Source: Chryseobacterium cucumeris (GTDB lineage: Bacteria; Bacteroidota; Bacteroidia; Flavobacteriales; Weeksellaceae). From it: DNA of 64,000 nt. Of the stretch, positions 9,080 through 18,667 are shown piece by piece. Location of the stretch: contig NZ_CP068760.1 of assembly GCF_016775705.1 (NCBI RefSeq), forward strand, positions 3,410,001 through 3,474,000, read 5' to 3'. Numbering within the stretch: position 1 is the stretch's first letter; the number at the start of each line of letters is the position of its first letter. Below the pieces are notes generated by a model. It did no database searches, was not told the DNA's origin, and was given only the letters and a program-made list of their open reading frames with translations. The translations under genes were made by a program, and so were the position numbers.

Positions 9080-10750
9080 ATGAAAAATCCAGAAAATGTT
9101 GCTCCCTTTGTAGAAGCATCACAAATTATTACAGAACTGAAAGACAGAGCCAATGATATTCTTGCCAGTGTTTTAAGTACAGAACTGTCTGCGATCACCA
9201 TCAATGGAAAAGGAAATTTCCCTTACTACTGGCAGGATCCGTCTAACCTGAAGTTTAATAAAAAAACTTACGACTGGATATCTTCCAATCTCAGAGCCAA
9301 TACTGAGCCGGTACAGCTGGATCAGGTATTTACCAATTACTTTATTGATGCTTTCTCAAAAGTCAACTATTCTCTATCTGTAGAAGATACAGCTGTGCTG
9401 AATGACGCCCATACAAGAGCTACAGATCAGCAAATGGCCTTGCTCAATGCCTGGGTGGCCGCTTATAATACGCTTCCTCCTGCTACTGACACCATGCAGC
9501 CTATTGATATTATTATGGATAAAATCGCTACAGAATGGGCGAATCCCGCTACTACTTTGTACCAGATTCAGAAAAGCGATAACCTTGATGCTTTACTGAA
9601 TAAGACACCGGCGAGCGGAAAACCTATTATCCCGGTATTAGCCAGTTATCTGGATGCGCTGGGGGCTACCATATCCTTGCAGAACAATGTGACAATGAAT
9701 AATGGATACTTATCCAAAGCCTTAAAGAATGTACAGAATCCTAAAAAGGAAAATGGCGGACTGCTGCTGAATGACGACAGTATCTTACCGGCTTTTGAGG
9801 TGACCACTCCGCTTGACCAGATTTTAAATGGTCTTAAAAATACGTCTCAGACCGCTCAGATCGATATGGAAGTAAGCCGTGAATCTGATAGCCGTTTCCG
9901 TGTTTCCGTAGAGGGAAAAACGGGTTTTTCTATTCCTATCTTTGATTTCTTTACTTTAGGAATTGGAGGCAATGCGAACTATTTCAGTGAAAATATTGCG
10001 ACAAGCAAAAACTCCATCAAAATATCAATGATGTTTACAGGAGTTACCCTGGTAAACTTTGGACCAAAAGATTTTAATATTGCCGGCAATATGTACTGGG
10101 CATGGTTTGACCCTATCCGTAAAGCACAGATCAACAGCAGAGACAAAGAGGAAGAAAAACATATCTCGGGATACAAATTTTCTCCGGATCCGGGAATGAA
10201 ATTCGGACCTGAAGGACCTTTCGGTTTACTGAACGGGGTGGCCATTTCCAATTATCCTACGGTAGAAATCACCGTAACAGGTGAAGATTATAAAAGTATT
10301 CAGAAAACCTTTGAACAGTCTTCTTCTGCTACGCTTTCTTTCTTGGGAATTCCTTTGGCAAGCGTTAAAGAATCTACCTATTCTTCTTCCTTCTCTGTGG
10401 ATCAGTCAAAATCTACGATCAAGATCACACTCAGCCCTCCGCCAAGTCTGGTAGCCGGTAATAATAGAGATTCCATAGCGTGGGTTCTTGGTGCTATTGT
10501 GGATTATCCTGCGGAAGTGAGTGATGATGTTGAGCTTCTTAATAATGAAGAGTTAGTAGCTAAAGGTGCGTATCCTAACTACCAGCTGTATAAAGATAAC
10601 TTCGGAACGACCTATTGTTCTGTGAAAAAAGTAAAATCACATGCGGTAGGTGCTACATGGGTAAGTGAATGTCTTGCCGCCCATCCGGGTACAAGTCCTG
10701 CAGGAAAACCATGGACAAGCCCTAAACAATCCGGGGTGATCTGGCCATAA
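9080..10750 (+). CDS. Unknown 556-aa protein without signal peptide
   Basis: I do not recognise the family. The frame is open from 8993, but the stretch before Met at 9080 (MKNPENVAPF) is Arg/Lys/Asn-rich and adjoins a -7-like box (TACTTTG near 8984), so I prefer 9080. The first half is helical in character. The second half (about residues 275-500) has alternating polar/non-polar strands, with Gly/Ser-rich segments such as FFTLGIGGNANYF and SSSATLSFLGIPLA. A Pro-rich stretch (SPPPSLV) and a C-terminal segment with two Cys follow. No lipobox, signal peptide or clear membrane helix. It stands alone beside a broken GNAT gene and ends at a strong terminator. A self-assembling or pore-forming role is only a speculation from the strand pattern. 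Confidence 0.7.
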   Translation: MKNPENVAPFVEASQIITELKDRANDILASVLSTELSAITINGKGNFPYYWQDPSNLKFNKKTYDWISSNLRANTEPVQLDQVFTNYFIDAFSKVNYSLSVEDTAVLNDAHTRATDQQMALLNAWVAAYNTLPPATDTMQPIDIIMDKIATEWANPATTLYQIQKSDNLDALLNKTPASGKPIIPVLASYLDALGATISLQNNVTMNNGYLSKALKNVQNPKKENGGLLLNDDSILPAFEVTTPLDQILNGLKNTSQTAQIDMEVSRESDSRFRVSVEGKTGFSIPIFDFFTLGIGGNANYFSENIATSKNSIKISMMFTGVTLVNFGPKDFNIAGNMYWAWFDPIRKAQINSRDKEEEKHISGYKFSPDPGMKFGPEGPFGLLNGVAISNYPTVEITVTGEDYKSIQKTFEQSSSATLSFLGIPLASVKESTYSSSFSVDQSKSTIKITLSPPPSLVAGNNRDSIAWVLGAIVDYPAEVSDDVELLNNEELVAKGAYPNYQLYKDNFGTTYCSVKKVKSHAVGATWVSECLAAHPGTSPAGKPWTSPKQSGVIWP

Positions 10751-10773
10751 TCAACCAAAAATAAATAATAAAA

Positions 10774-10806
10774 ACAGACTGTCTCAACAAGACAGTCTGT
10801 TTTGTT
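10774..10806 (+). terminator. Rho-independent terminator
   Basis: Perfect 11-bp stem ACAGACTGTCT (10774-10784) with its complement at 10790-10800, 5-nt loop, then TTTGTT. It follows the 556-aa gene by 23 bp. Confidence 0.88.
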
Positions 10807-10898
10807 AGATTTTATAGTAAGGTCTTCTTACTCTGTCAATTTTCAAAATTTTTGCTGTTCGGAGCCAGGGAGAATTTAAAGAATAGGGAAATTAAAAA

Positions 10899-11363
10899 CT
10901 ATTTGACCAGAAGATAGATTCCAACACCAATAGCGGCATAAGCCGTAACGGTAAGAATATCAGCAATAGGCTGTGAAAAGCGTTTTTCTGCAATTCTTTC
11001 GCTGTTGATCTGATTCTTATGGAACTTCAGACTTTTTTTAGCGTTACGAACCGGATGTACTACCAGACTGTCTCCTTCCCATCGGTCAACAATTACCTTA
11101 TAGCTTTTGTTGTCAACTTCAATTTTAACATTTTTACCGGCGGCCAGTTTCTCCTGAATATTCACAGGTGCAGGTTGGGCAATCAGACTTTGTGGTGCTG
11201 GGTTTGAACCTGTCATTTCTGCAGAAGTATTATTCGCTGCAGCGGTATTTTTTTTAGGAGCCTGATTATTGTCAGCAGCCGGAACCGCTGGTTTTTTTAC
11301 CTGATAGGTATAGCAGCTGGTAAGAGTACATAATATAAGGATGAAATAAAAATTCTTTCGCAT
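10899..11363 (-). CDS. Small lipoprotein of unknown function
   Basis: 154 aa. N-terminal lipobox LTSC with Cys17, then a low-complexity linker rich in Ala, Asn, Pro and Lys (about residues 20-75), then a compact domain of about 55 residues (NVKIEVDNKSYKVIVDRWEG, KSLKFHKNQINSERI). A hydrophobic C-terminal helix follows (ILTVTAYAAIGVGIYLLVK). The layout suggests an envelope-anchored protein with a small beta domain. Function unknown, no informative neighbours. Confidence 0.75.
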   Translation of the reverse strand: MRKNFYFILILCTLTSCYTYQVKKPAVPAADNNQAPKKNTAAANNTSAEMTGSNPAPQSLIAQPAPVNIQEKLAAGKNVKIEVDNKSYKVIVDRWEGDSLVVHPVRNAKKSLKFHKNQINSERIAEKRFSQPIADILTVTAYAAIGVGIYLLVK

Positions 11364-11523
11364 AAGCCAAATTTAAGAATTAAACGGAATATTTGGGAGT
11401 TTCTTTTGAAAGATGATGTTTTTTTTGAAGATTCCTATTGTTTACTATGCAAAAGGCTTCTTCATAGTAGCAAGCTCAGGTAAAAAAGACAAAGTACAGT
11501 TTTTCCTGTGCAGTATAATTCCG

Positions 11524-11720
11524 ACACAAAAGGCACAAAAGTTTAAACACTTTAGCTTTTTCAAAACCAACCTTATTTGTGATAAGTACACCTGAGTTTT
11601 GTGAAAATCTTTGGTTTTCATCTTATGTAGGCTTTTCTGCGGTATTATTTTAAACTAACCTAAGTGAATGTAAGTGTTTTAAATAAAACCTTTTTATGAC
11701 TTTTTTGGTTTTATAAAGTG
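11524..11720. repeat. Dispersed inverted-repeat element, copy 1
   Basis: About 197 bp with related outer arms: left ACAAAAGGCACAAAAG.. and, on the opposite strand at the right end, TATAAAACC..AAAAAGGTTTTATTTAAAACAC. The centre holds TTTTGTGAAAATCTTTGG.. (11597-11621), a 25-bp block identical to the copy at 41871-41895, which itself can fold (TGAAAA/TTTTCA). Non-coding, MITE- or REP-like in form. It lies upstream of the surface-protein gene at 12008. 11364-11523 and 11721-11950 hold nothing else recognisable. Confidence 0.65.
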
Positions 11721-11956
11721 TAAACAGCTTTGTTTTTAGAATGTTGGCTTTTTACTACTAAAAACCAGATCAAGGTCGTGAGAAAAAACTCAACAAGAAA
11801 ACAAAAACAGATCTGTCACTTTTTAGATCAATAGTTAGAACAATTTTAAAACGGACGAAAAATATATCCCATTTATATCGCATATATACTGGATAAATGC
11901 ATAATTGATGTATGTAAAATTTGTTGAAAGTGTATCATTGATGTATATAGATATTG

Positions 11957-11986
11957 TTGGTGTACCCTCTTATCTCATTACTTTTG
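11957..11986 (+). promoter_or_regulatory. Bacteroidota-type promoter for the 12008 surface gene
   Basis: TTG at 11957-11959 and a perfect TAnnTTTG box (TACTTTTG, 11979-11986) with a 19-bp spacer. It lies inside the upstream extension of the open frame, which supports ATG 12008 as the start. Confidence 0.65.
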
Positions 11987-12007
11987 CGCCAACAAAATGA
12001 TCAAATA

Positions 12008-13372
12008 ATGAAAAAAAAACTTCTATTACTTGGAGGCTTAATAATTAGCCTTCAGGTGTTCTCTCAAGTAGGTATCAACACGCCAGACCCTCAGGCCAGC
12101 CTGGATGTAGTAGGTAAGCCCACATCTACAAATGTATTCGACGGTATTATCGCGCCTAGAATTACTGGAGCACAACTCAGAGCAAAGACATATACTCAAA
12201 AACAACAGGGAGCATTGGTATATGTAACAGCTGCAGATACAGCTCCCGGCGGGCAGACAGCAGAAGTAACCAGCACCGGGTATTTTTATTTTGACAGCAA
12301 ACTGAACCGCTGGCAAAAACTGAACTCGGGAACTATCGCCGCAGGGGATCCTACAACCGATGCTTTCATAGATGATCCCGCCAATACAATGGTGAAATTA
12401 GGAGCATCTTCTACCGGAACTGCCAGATCTTCAAACACCGATTTCGTTATTAAAGACAACGGAAAAGTGGGAATAGGGACGCAATTACCTGAGGCAGGCC
12501 TGCATATAAAAGAAAACGGCAATACTGACAGTAACCAGTTGAAAGTTCAGTCAACGAATAGCTCTCCATTAATTAATCTGGAAAGAACAGGAACTAATAA
12601 CTTATCTGCCGGAGCAGAGCTTGGAAAATTATCCTTTAATGGAAAGATTTCAGGAGCTAACTTCCCATTAGCAGGGATAAAAGCCAATTACTGGGGTAAT
12701 GGGGCAACCAATTCTTCATCTCTTACATTTTCTACCAGCGACCGACCAGCTGTCTTAATTAATGAGAACGGAAATATGGGAATAGGACGTATTGATGCCA
12801 ATTATGCAATGTCTCCTACACAAAAACTGGATGTAGACGGAAATGTAAGATTCAGAGGTGTTCCATCATCCACAATGAACAGCACAGACATGTTGATGGC
12901 ATTGGATGCTAATGGAGTTGCTAAAAAAGTAGACATCACAACACCGGCCAGTGTTTTGGTTGCGACAAGAACCGGACCTTCTGTAAAATCGGGAGATGGC
13001 TCCTCCGCCATCATGTGGTTTGAAAATACCCGTCTTTCTGATAATACCTATCTGACAAGAGTTGATAACGGTACCTTTCAGGCAGTCAAAACAGGATTAT
13101 ACACAATAAGTATCACAGCCCACTTTGACCAGGTTCCTGACGGAACGTTAGCACAAAACCACTACAGAGGAGTAACGGTTGGGGTAAGAACTACAGCAAA
13201 TAAACTTACCCAGCATTATGGATCCAATTATATGGGAAATGGATACACCAATATTACTGCTGTTTTTGTATTAAATGCAGGTGAACAATTTCATGCATAC
13301 AGCCAATGTGATAAAGGTGGGTCATACAGACAGATGGAAGCTACGATGTCTGTAGTTTACACTCCTTTATGA
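12008..13372 (+). CDS. Secreted VGINT-type surface protein (454 aa)
   Basis: Large member of the flavobacterial surface proteins that begin, after a signal peptide (MKKKLLLLGGLIISLQVFS), with QVGINTPDPQASLDVVGKP. The next part has the shared FDGIIAPRITGAQLRAK, GALVYVTAAD and GYFYFDSKLNRWQKL segments. Mid-region repeats of GKVGIGTQLPEAGLHI and NGNMGIGRIDANYAMSPTQK resemble tail-fibre-like repeats. The last 130 residues look like a C1q/TNF-type jelly roll (TRVDNGTFQAVKTGLYTISI, AGEQFHAYSQCDKGG). Probably exported and surface-exposed; no T9SS C-terminal domain is obvious. The start follows a good promoter box. Role unknown, perhaps adhesion. Confidence 0.82.
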   Translation: MKKKLLLLGGLIISLQVFSQVGINTPDPQASLDVVGKPTSTNVFDGIIAPRITGAQLRAKTYTQKQQGALVYVTAADTAPGGQTAEVTSTGYFYFDSKLNRWQKLNSGTIAAGDPTTDAFIDDPANTMVKLGASSTGTARSSNTDFVIKDNGKVGIGTQLPEAGLHIKENGNTDSNQLKVQSTNSSPLINLERTGTNNLSAGAELGKLSFNGKISGANFPLAGIKANYWGNGATNSSSLTFSTSDRPAVLINENGNMGIGRIDANYAMSPTQKLDVDGNVRFRGVPSSTMNSTDMLMALDANGVAKKVDITTPASVLVATRTGPSVKSGDGSSAIMWFENTRLSDNTYLTRVDNGTFQAVKTGLYTISITAHFDQVPDGTLAQNHYRGVTVGVRTTANKLTQHYGSNYMGNGYTNITAVFVLNAGEQFHAYSQCDKGGSYRQMEATMSVVYTPL

Positions 13373-13462
13373 TAATAAACCTCAATTTTTGTTTAAAAAA
13401 AGACAAAGAACTGTTTTTGCCTGCATGGTAGATGTTTCGGGCAAAGGAACTTATGTTTTGGC

Positions 13463-13495
13463 ATCCTTGACAAGGTTTTAAACCTTGACAAGGAT
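13463..13495. repeat. Near-perfect palindrome, possible terminator
   Basis: ATCCTTGACAAGGTTT (13463-13478) pairs with 13480-13495 with a single mismatch; each half contains CCTTGACAAGG. It lies about 90 bp after the surface gene and is followed by ATTTTTATT. It could be a terminator or a dispersed palindromic repeat. Confidence 0.55.
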
Positions 13496-13630
13496 ATTTT
13501 TATTGTTTTTTGGGATATTTAATTTACAATACCATGAGCAACAAGAAAGGATTCTTTAATCTCCCGACATTCAACCTCCAACCTCTCACATACAATAGAT
13601 AAAAAACTCAGTCGGTGTCAATCTAATTTT

Positions 13631-13679
13631 TATATTTGCATGGATAGGATTGGTATTCTCAGAATACCTACGGAATACC
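13631..13679 (+). promoter_or_regulatory. Promoter box and inverted repeat upstream of the AraC regulator
   Basis: TATATTTG (13631-13638) matches TAnnTTTG. Just after it lies a 7-bp inverted repeat with a 3-bp spacer (GGTATTC TCA GAATACC, 13652-13668) and a third half-site GGAATACC at 13672-13679. Placement just downstream of the transcription start suggests an operator, possibly autoregulatory. No clear -33 TTG at the right distance. Confidence 0.45.
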
Positions 13680-13726
13680 TGTAAAAACTTAAAAATATAA
13701 TAACCCCAAAAAAAGAAGAGTAAGGA

Positions 13727-14866
13727 ATGGATAAGATTAATTTATTAATTATTGTGGCTTCAGTTTCCATATTCATTTCCGTACTTCTTGCTATTTTCCT
13801 CTTTACTGTAAAGACAAAAAACAGGGTAAGCAATGTTTTATTTGCTGTTTTTCTCATCATCAACGCTATAGATATTAGCGATCCTTTGTTTAATATGGTG
13901 TCTGATGGACCATCCAACCTTGAGATATTCAAAAATATGCTTGTCTTTTTGCAAATACCGGTTTTTTATCTCTATGTGTTGTCTGTTTGTTACTCGGATT
14001 TCAAACTGAAACCTCAATATCTGCTGCATGCATTTCCTTTTTTAATTGCCAATCTGGCTTTGCTGCCTCATTTTTATGGAGTAGATACGACATCGAAAAT
14101 TCACTTTATTGAAAACCGTCAGAACATGATAGAATTGAAGTTTAATCATATTCTGTTACATGTCCAGATGGTTATTTATTTTGTTGCGGTTTTCAGAGTA
14201 TTAAGAAAATCAAAGACACTTTATCTTGAAAATTATGCCGGGAAAAACATCAGTTCTTACCACTGGTTGTTCCAGCTTACGGTTGTATTGTGTATGGTTT
14301 ATGCCATTGCTCTTTTAAAAAATATCCTTAAATTTTCAGATTATGTCTACATTTCGGAAGAGATAAAGGCTGGACTTCTATTATTATCCCTTTTTATTAT
14401 TTGCTGGTATCTTTTCAAAGCACTGAATCATCCTGAGCTTTTCAGAAATGTTGATTCAAAATTGAAACTGGTTTCCGAGATGGTTTCGGAAGAGAAAAAC
14501 AGTGAAGACCCGGTAACCAGTGACAGGGCATATAATGAGGATCTTTTGAAATTAAAAAATTATATGGTGGAGAAAAAGCCGTTTCTTAATTCCTCACTTA
14601 CCATTCAGGAGGTTTCGGATGAAATTGGAATTCCTGTCAGAGAACTGTCTCTTTTAATCAATCATCAATTGGGGCAGCATTTCTATGATTTTGTAAATAC
14701 CTATCGTATAGAAAATGCAATGAATATGTTAAAAGATGAAACCAAAAGTAAGGTGACCATATTAGAAATTCTCTATGAAGTGGGATTCAATTCAAAATCT
14801 TCTTTTAATACGGCCTTCAAAAAACATACGGGAACTACACCTACGCTTTATCGTAAAAGTCTGTAA
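13727..14866 (+). CDS. Membrane-bound AraC-family transcriptional regulator
   Basis: 379 aa. About seven hydrophobic helices fill residues 1-235 (for example INLLIIVASVSIFISVLLAI and GLLLLSLFIICWYLF), followed by a short linker and an AraC DNA-binding domain in about residues 270-379. The latter has two helix-turn-helix units: LTIQEVSDEIGIPVRELSLL, and the signature VTILEILYEVGFNSKSSFNT with FKKHTGTTPTLYRK. A sensor in the membrane fused to an AraC output is a known flavobacterial layout. The serine hydrolase gene 153 bp downstream on the same strand is a possible target. The ligand is unknown. Confidence 0.9.
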   Translation: MDKINLLIIVASVSIFISVLLAIFLFTVKTKNRVSNVLFAVFLIINAIDISDPLFNMVSDGPSNLEIFKNMLVFLQIPVFYLYVLSVCYSDFKLKPQYLLHAFPFLIANLALLPHFYGVDTTSKIHFIENRQNMIELKFNHILLHVQMVIYFVAVFRVLRKSKTLYLENYAGKNISSYHWLFQLTVVLCMVYAIALLKNILKFSDYVYISEEIKAGLLLLSLFIICWYLFKALNHPELFRNVDSKLKLVSEMVSEEKNSEDPVTSDRAYNEDLLKLKNYMVEKKPFLNSSLTIQEVSDEIGIPVRELSLLINHQLGQHFYDFVNTYRIENAMNMLKDETKSKVTILEILYEVGFNSKSSFNTAFKKHTGTTPTLYRKSL

Positions 14867-15019
14867 TACAGTTTTTTGTAATTACCTGTACGCTTTTTCA
14901 GAATGATTCGTACTTTTTTTTCTAAGCAAATGTGGACGATTATTTTTATTCGGTCGTTTATTTTCAGGTGCTATCACATCTTTGTATCGAAATAAATTTT
15001 TAATATTAAAAACGATACA

Positions 15020-16078
15020 ATGAAAACATCATTTCAATTTTTAGCAGTACTGTTATTCTTAAGCAGCTTTTCTTTCGGACAAAAATTTTCCGCAAAAATC
15101 GATTCTATCATTCAGGATAATTATAAAAAAAATCCGGAGGTAGGAATCAGCGTTGGCTTTATCAGTAATAATGAAGAATATTATACTGCATATGGTAATG
15201 TAAATAAGGAAAGTAAAAGCAGAATTGATGAAAATTCTCTGTTCGAAATTGCCTCCATTACTAAAATTTTAACTGCAAATTTAATTGCCCAGGCAGTGAT
15301 AGAACACAAAATAAAACTGAATGATTATATAGATGATTATCTTCCCAAAGAGTATATTTTGCATGAAAGTCTTAAAAATAAAATCAGAATTGCTGATCTC
15401 GCCTCGCATCAATCCGGTTTACCGGATATCGACTTTGCAAAATTAATAGAATTGAATCCACAGCAGCCTATAAGCAATGTCACCCAAAATAACTTGACAG
15501 CTTTAATCAATACCTGCAATGAGCTGAAAGATTATGGCAAGTACAGGTATTCTACTATTGGATACACTTTACTGGGGCAGATTCTGGAAAAAGTGTATGG
15601 AAAGAGTTATGATACCATTATCAGAGAAAAGCTGACAAATCCATTGAAAATGACTACCACATTAATGAAGAATTTTAACGTGAAAAACAAAACGACAGGC
15701 CACAATCAGGATGGCGGAATTCAGGAATTTTTTAATTGGAATGTTATTGCTCCCTCCGGATTGGTAAAATCTAATTCAGCCGATATGATCAGATTTTTAA
15801 AGGTAGTATTAAATGATAAAACAAAAGTAGGACAGGCTGCTGTAATAGGGGAAAAAATCTTTTACAAAGATGACAAAAGAGAAATAGGATTAGGTTTACA
15901 TATCTCAACGGATGATCAAAATACGCTCTATTTAAAATCCGGAGATTCTATGGGGCAGTCTTCTGTCATATGTTACAACAGGGCTAAAAAGTGGGGAATT
16001 ATTATCCTTCTTGATCATAGAAACTCAAAGATGAGACAGGATCTTCTGAATACAATTTATGATACCGTCCTGAAATAA
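15020..16078 (+). CDS. Secreted serine hydrolase, beta-lactamase/class C PBP-like
   Basis: 352 aa with a signal peptide (MKTSFQFLAVLLFLSSFSFG). The SxxK catalytic motif is Ser79-Ile-Thr-Lys82 (FEIASITKILTA). The second motif reads YST (Tyr177-Ser-Thr179) in KYRYSTIGYTLLGQILE, instead of the usual YxN. The third is a degenerate KSGDSMGQSS. This is the broad ABC-of-esterases/DD-peptidase family (beta-lactamase-related serine hydrolases), so hydrolysis of peptides, esters or lactams is possible. True beta-lactamase activity is not shown by the sequence. It follows an AraC regulator. Confidence 0.85.
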   Translation: MKTSFQFLAVLLFLSSFSFGQKFSAKIDSIIQDNYKKNPEVGISVGFISNNEEYYTAYGNVNKESKSRIDENSLFEIASITKILTANLIAQAVIEHKIKLNDYIDDYLPKEYILHESLKNKIRIADLASHQSGLPDIDFAKLIELNPQQPISNVTQNNLTALINTCNELKDYGKYRYSTIGYTLLGQILEKVYGKSYDTIIREKLTNPLKMTTTLMKNFNVKNKTTGHNQDGGIQEFFNWNVIAPSGLVKSNSADMIRFLKVVLNDKTKVGQAAVIGEKIFYKDDKREIGLGLHISTDDQNTLYLKSGDSMGQSSVICYNRAKKWGIIILLDHRNSKMRQDLLNTIYDTVLK

Positions 16079-16210
16079 ATGTAAAATGAATCTTTCGCAA
16101 TCAAAGAGAGTTTAACGATTCTCCGTGGAAAATTACTAACCGGAATTTTCTTTTTCAAAGCTCTTGTCCCACGCAAAGAAAGCGGATAAAGCAATGGTCA
16201 TTAATTAAAA

Positions 16211-16241
16211 AGGGACAAGCCTAAAATACAGACTTGTCCCC
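16211..16241 (-). terminator. Terminator of the 16271 gene
   Basis: GGGACAAG (16212-16219) pairs with CTTGTCCC (16233-16240). On the minus strand the stem is followed by a T-rich run, 30 bp after the stop of the MG2/plug gene. Confidence 0.7.
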
Positions 16242-16270
16242 TATAATGATCTTCAGAATCATCTTGAAGA

Positions 16271-18667
16271 TTATTTTAAGATTTGCTGATCATACAGGAT
16301 ATTATCATCTTCATCAAAGCTTATGATCAGAACTTTATATTGCTTGGCGCTGTCGTTATTAAAGAATTTAATTCTTGGAGGAACGTAGTCGCTGTCAAAC
16401 AAATCAGGATTCCAGTAGAGGGTTTCGCGGGTATCATTTTCAATTTTTTCCGGAGCATCGTCATCGATCATTTCAATAGGGAACTCTGAAGGTTTATCAT
16501 ATCCTTTGATGATTGATACATTGTTCTTCTTCAATTCTTTTTCATTACTTTTAGATTTCATATTCCCCTTCATGGTATAGATGGCTACGGCATCGCCTAT
16601 TAATCCGGATCCTTTAATGATCTTTACCATCGCAATATTATTAACCGGAAGACTGGTAATCATGGTAGGATCGGTCTGTATTTCATCCAAATAGAGCTTA
16701 GCCTGCTGCCCGCGGATATAAGGAACGCTTGCTCCTGAGTTATTTTTCTGAAATGTCAGGCCGGCAGCTCTTCCCTGCAGCCAGTCTAAAATATTGCTTG
16801 ATCCTGAAATATGCTGGTCTTCATTAACGAAATCAAATACTGTAGAATTGACAGAACTGAACATGCCGCTGGACAGTTGTTTATCCAGCTCTGCTTTCGG
16901 ATCTTTCTTTTTTCCTACCAAAGCTACTGCCTGGATTTGTATATCATTACTCTCTTTCTTTTTAGTATTTTTCTGAGTGTTGATCGCTCTGGAAATGGTT
17001 GGAGGCAGGCTTTTATTTTTGTCGGTTTTTACCAATGTGTATGGGGTTGCCGGGAAATTACCTGTAAATGGGGAAGGAGTCACTAACGGTTCTATGGTAA
17101 CAAACAAATCATCATTTCCCGATTCTTTATTTTCTGAATTCACAAAGGCCGAGATCTCCAGCGGTTCATCATTATTGAGGTTGTTTAAATAGATATACCC
17201 ATTCTGATCTGTTTTGAACTGACTGAACACAGGTTGATTTTCACCCGATTTTGATAATAAATTGACCGCCGAATTGATCATCAGGGCATTGTTTTTAATA
17301 GGTTTCACCCTGTAAGACAGATATTGCTGAGACTGTGTTTTAATGGTGGGTGCCGCGCCGCTGAGTACAGAATTCCAGTCGAATCTTTTCCAGTTTTCTG
17401 AAATAAGCAGGGCGTCCAGCGCTTCAGTGTTGGCATTTTTAGAAAAATATTGCGCCGGGCTGTCTATTCTTGTTGTAAAATCTCCCGTCAGCCAAAGTCT
17501 GCTCAGAATATTTTCCTCTTCAGGAGTCTGGCTGCCGTCGTCTTCACTCACCAAAACCGTGTAATGTTTAAAATAAGACTCGGGGGAAAGATCAATACTA
17601 TTGAATGCTCTTGGCGTTGGTTTTAAGCTTTGTCCTATTATTTCTGCTTTCTCAATTTTTAGATCAGCAGGTTTTATAAAGCAAAGCCTTTTTGCCACGA
17701 TATTGTCCTGTTCATCAAAAATAACCAACTGTAAAATACCATTCGCACCATTACTTACTTTTGTAGGAATGAGACTTGATACATCACTGGTCAGATGGTT
17801 GATATTGGCTCTGTAAGCAAGATGGTTATTGATGAGTCCTACAACTTTATAACCCTGAAGCTGTTGTTTCAGATGAATACCCTTTATGTTGTATTTTATC
17901 CCTTCTTTGGCACTTACAACCTCTATACTAAGACCGCTGTCTGCAGCTTGAGGCAGATCAATGGTCTGGCTTTTTCCTTTATTGTCCTGAATAATGGCCT
18001 GGTATTTTTTTCCTGATGCCGGAGTTATTGTAAAGGAAGCCACATTTTTATCAAAAGATTTAAAGGTAGTAACAGGAGTATTGGGAGCTTGAATATCAAT
18101 TATTTTTCCGGACCAGCTCTCCGGAAGGGATGAATTGCCGGATAACCTTACAGCAAATTTGGTAGAGGTACCATTAATGAAAGTTCCGCCTTCCGGAAAT
18201 ACTTTGGCAGACCAGTCGGAATTTTTTGCAATAACCAATGATTCCGCAGAGTTCGGATTGTAAACCGGAATGGTTTTGACGATCTGGAAGTCTTCATTGA
18301 AATTAGTCATATAAGGAGTGTAGGCTCTCACAAAGTAAACCTGTTCCGGGAGATCTTCTTTCAGTTGAAAATCCCCGCTGCCTTCCCCGTTCGTAAGAAG
18401 TACAGTTTTCCAGTCGATTAATTTTTTATCAGCATTGTAAAGCTCTACAAATAGGGTAGTAGAGAGTGGCGACCGGTTGTAACCGTTAAATACAAAACTT
18501 TTAAACCAGATTTTATCACCAGCTGCATATTGTGATTTGTCGGTAAGTATATATACTTTCTCCTGCTCGTAATGATCCTCAAGATTGGTAATTGCTTTTT
18601 CCAGTCTGGTTTGTGCCAGTATAGGCTGTACCATTGAAAGAAGCATTACACAGAATATATTTTTCAT
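16271..18667 (-). CDS. Exported MG2 / TonB-plug-like protein
   Basis: 798 aa with a signal peptide (MKNIFCVMLLSMVQPILA). Residues about 25-130 form a macroglobulin MG2-like domain (EKVYILTDKSQYAAGDKIWF, YFVRAYTPYM). A long region of beta domains follows, then near residues 640-715 a TonB-receptor plug-like domain (ILDWLQGRAAGLTF, VPYIRGQQAKLYLDEIQ, VAIYTMKG) without any beta-barrel. This MG2-plus-plug layout is common in Bacteroidota and not functionally defined. It stands alone and is likely periplasmic or outer-membrane associated. Confidence 0.8.
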   Translation of the reverse strand: MKNIFCVMLLSMVQPILAQTRLEKAITNLEDHYEQEKVYILTDKSQYAAGDKIWFKSFVFNGYNRSPLSTTLFVELYNADKKLIDWKTVLLTNGEGSGDFQLKEDLPEQVYFVRAYTPYMTNFNEDFQIVKTIPVYNPNSAESLVIAKNSDWSAKVFPEGGTFINGTSTKFAVRLSGNSSLPESWSGKIIDIQAPNTPVTTFKSFDKNVASFTITPASGKKYQAIIQDNKGKSQTIDLPQAADSGLSIEVVSAKEGIKYNIKGIHLKQQLQGYKVVGLINNHLAYRANINHLTSDVSSLIPTKVSNGANGILQLVIFDEQDNIVAKRLCFIKPADLKIEKAEIIGQSLKPTPRAFNSIDLSPESYFKHYTVLVSEDDGSQTPEEENILSRLWLTGDFTTRIDSPAQYFSKNANTEALDALLISENWKRFDWNSVLSGAAPTIKTQSQQYLSYRVKPIKNNALMINSAVNLLSKSGENQPVFSQFKTDQNGYIYLNNLNNDEPLEISAFVNSENKESGNDDLFVTIEPLVTPSPFTGNFPATPYTLVKTDKNKSLPPTISRAINTQKNTKKKESNDIQIQAVALVGKKKDPKAELDKQLSSGMFSSVNSTVFDFVNEDQHISGSSNILDWLQGRAAGLTFQKNNSGASVPYIRGQQAKLYLDEIQTDPTMITSLPVNNIAMVKIIKGSGLIGDAVAIYTMKGNMKSKSNEKELKKNNVSIIKGYDKPSEFPIEMIDDDAPEKIENDTRETLYWNPDLFDSDYVPPRIKFFNNDSAKQYKVLIISFDEDDNILYDQQILK

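Noticed and set aside
11413..11595. 60-codon frame in the gap before the surface gene
   Set aside because: It overlaps the inverted-repeat element and has no recognisable features.
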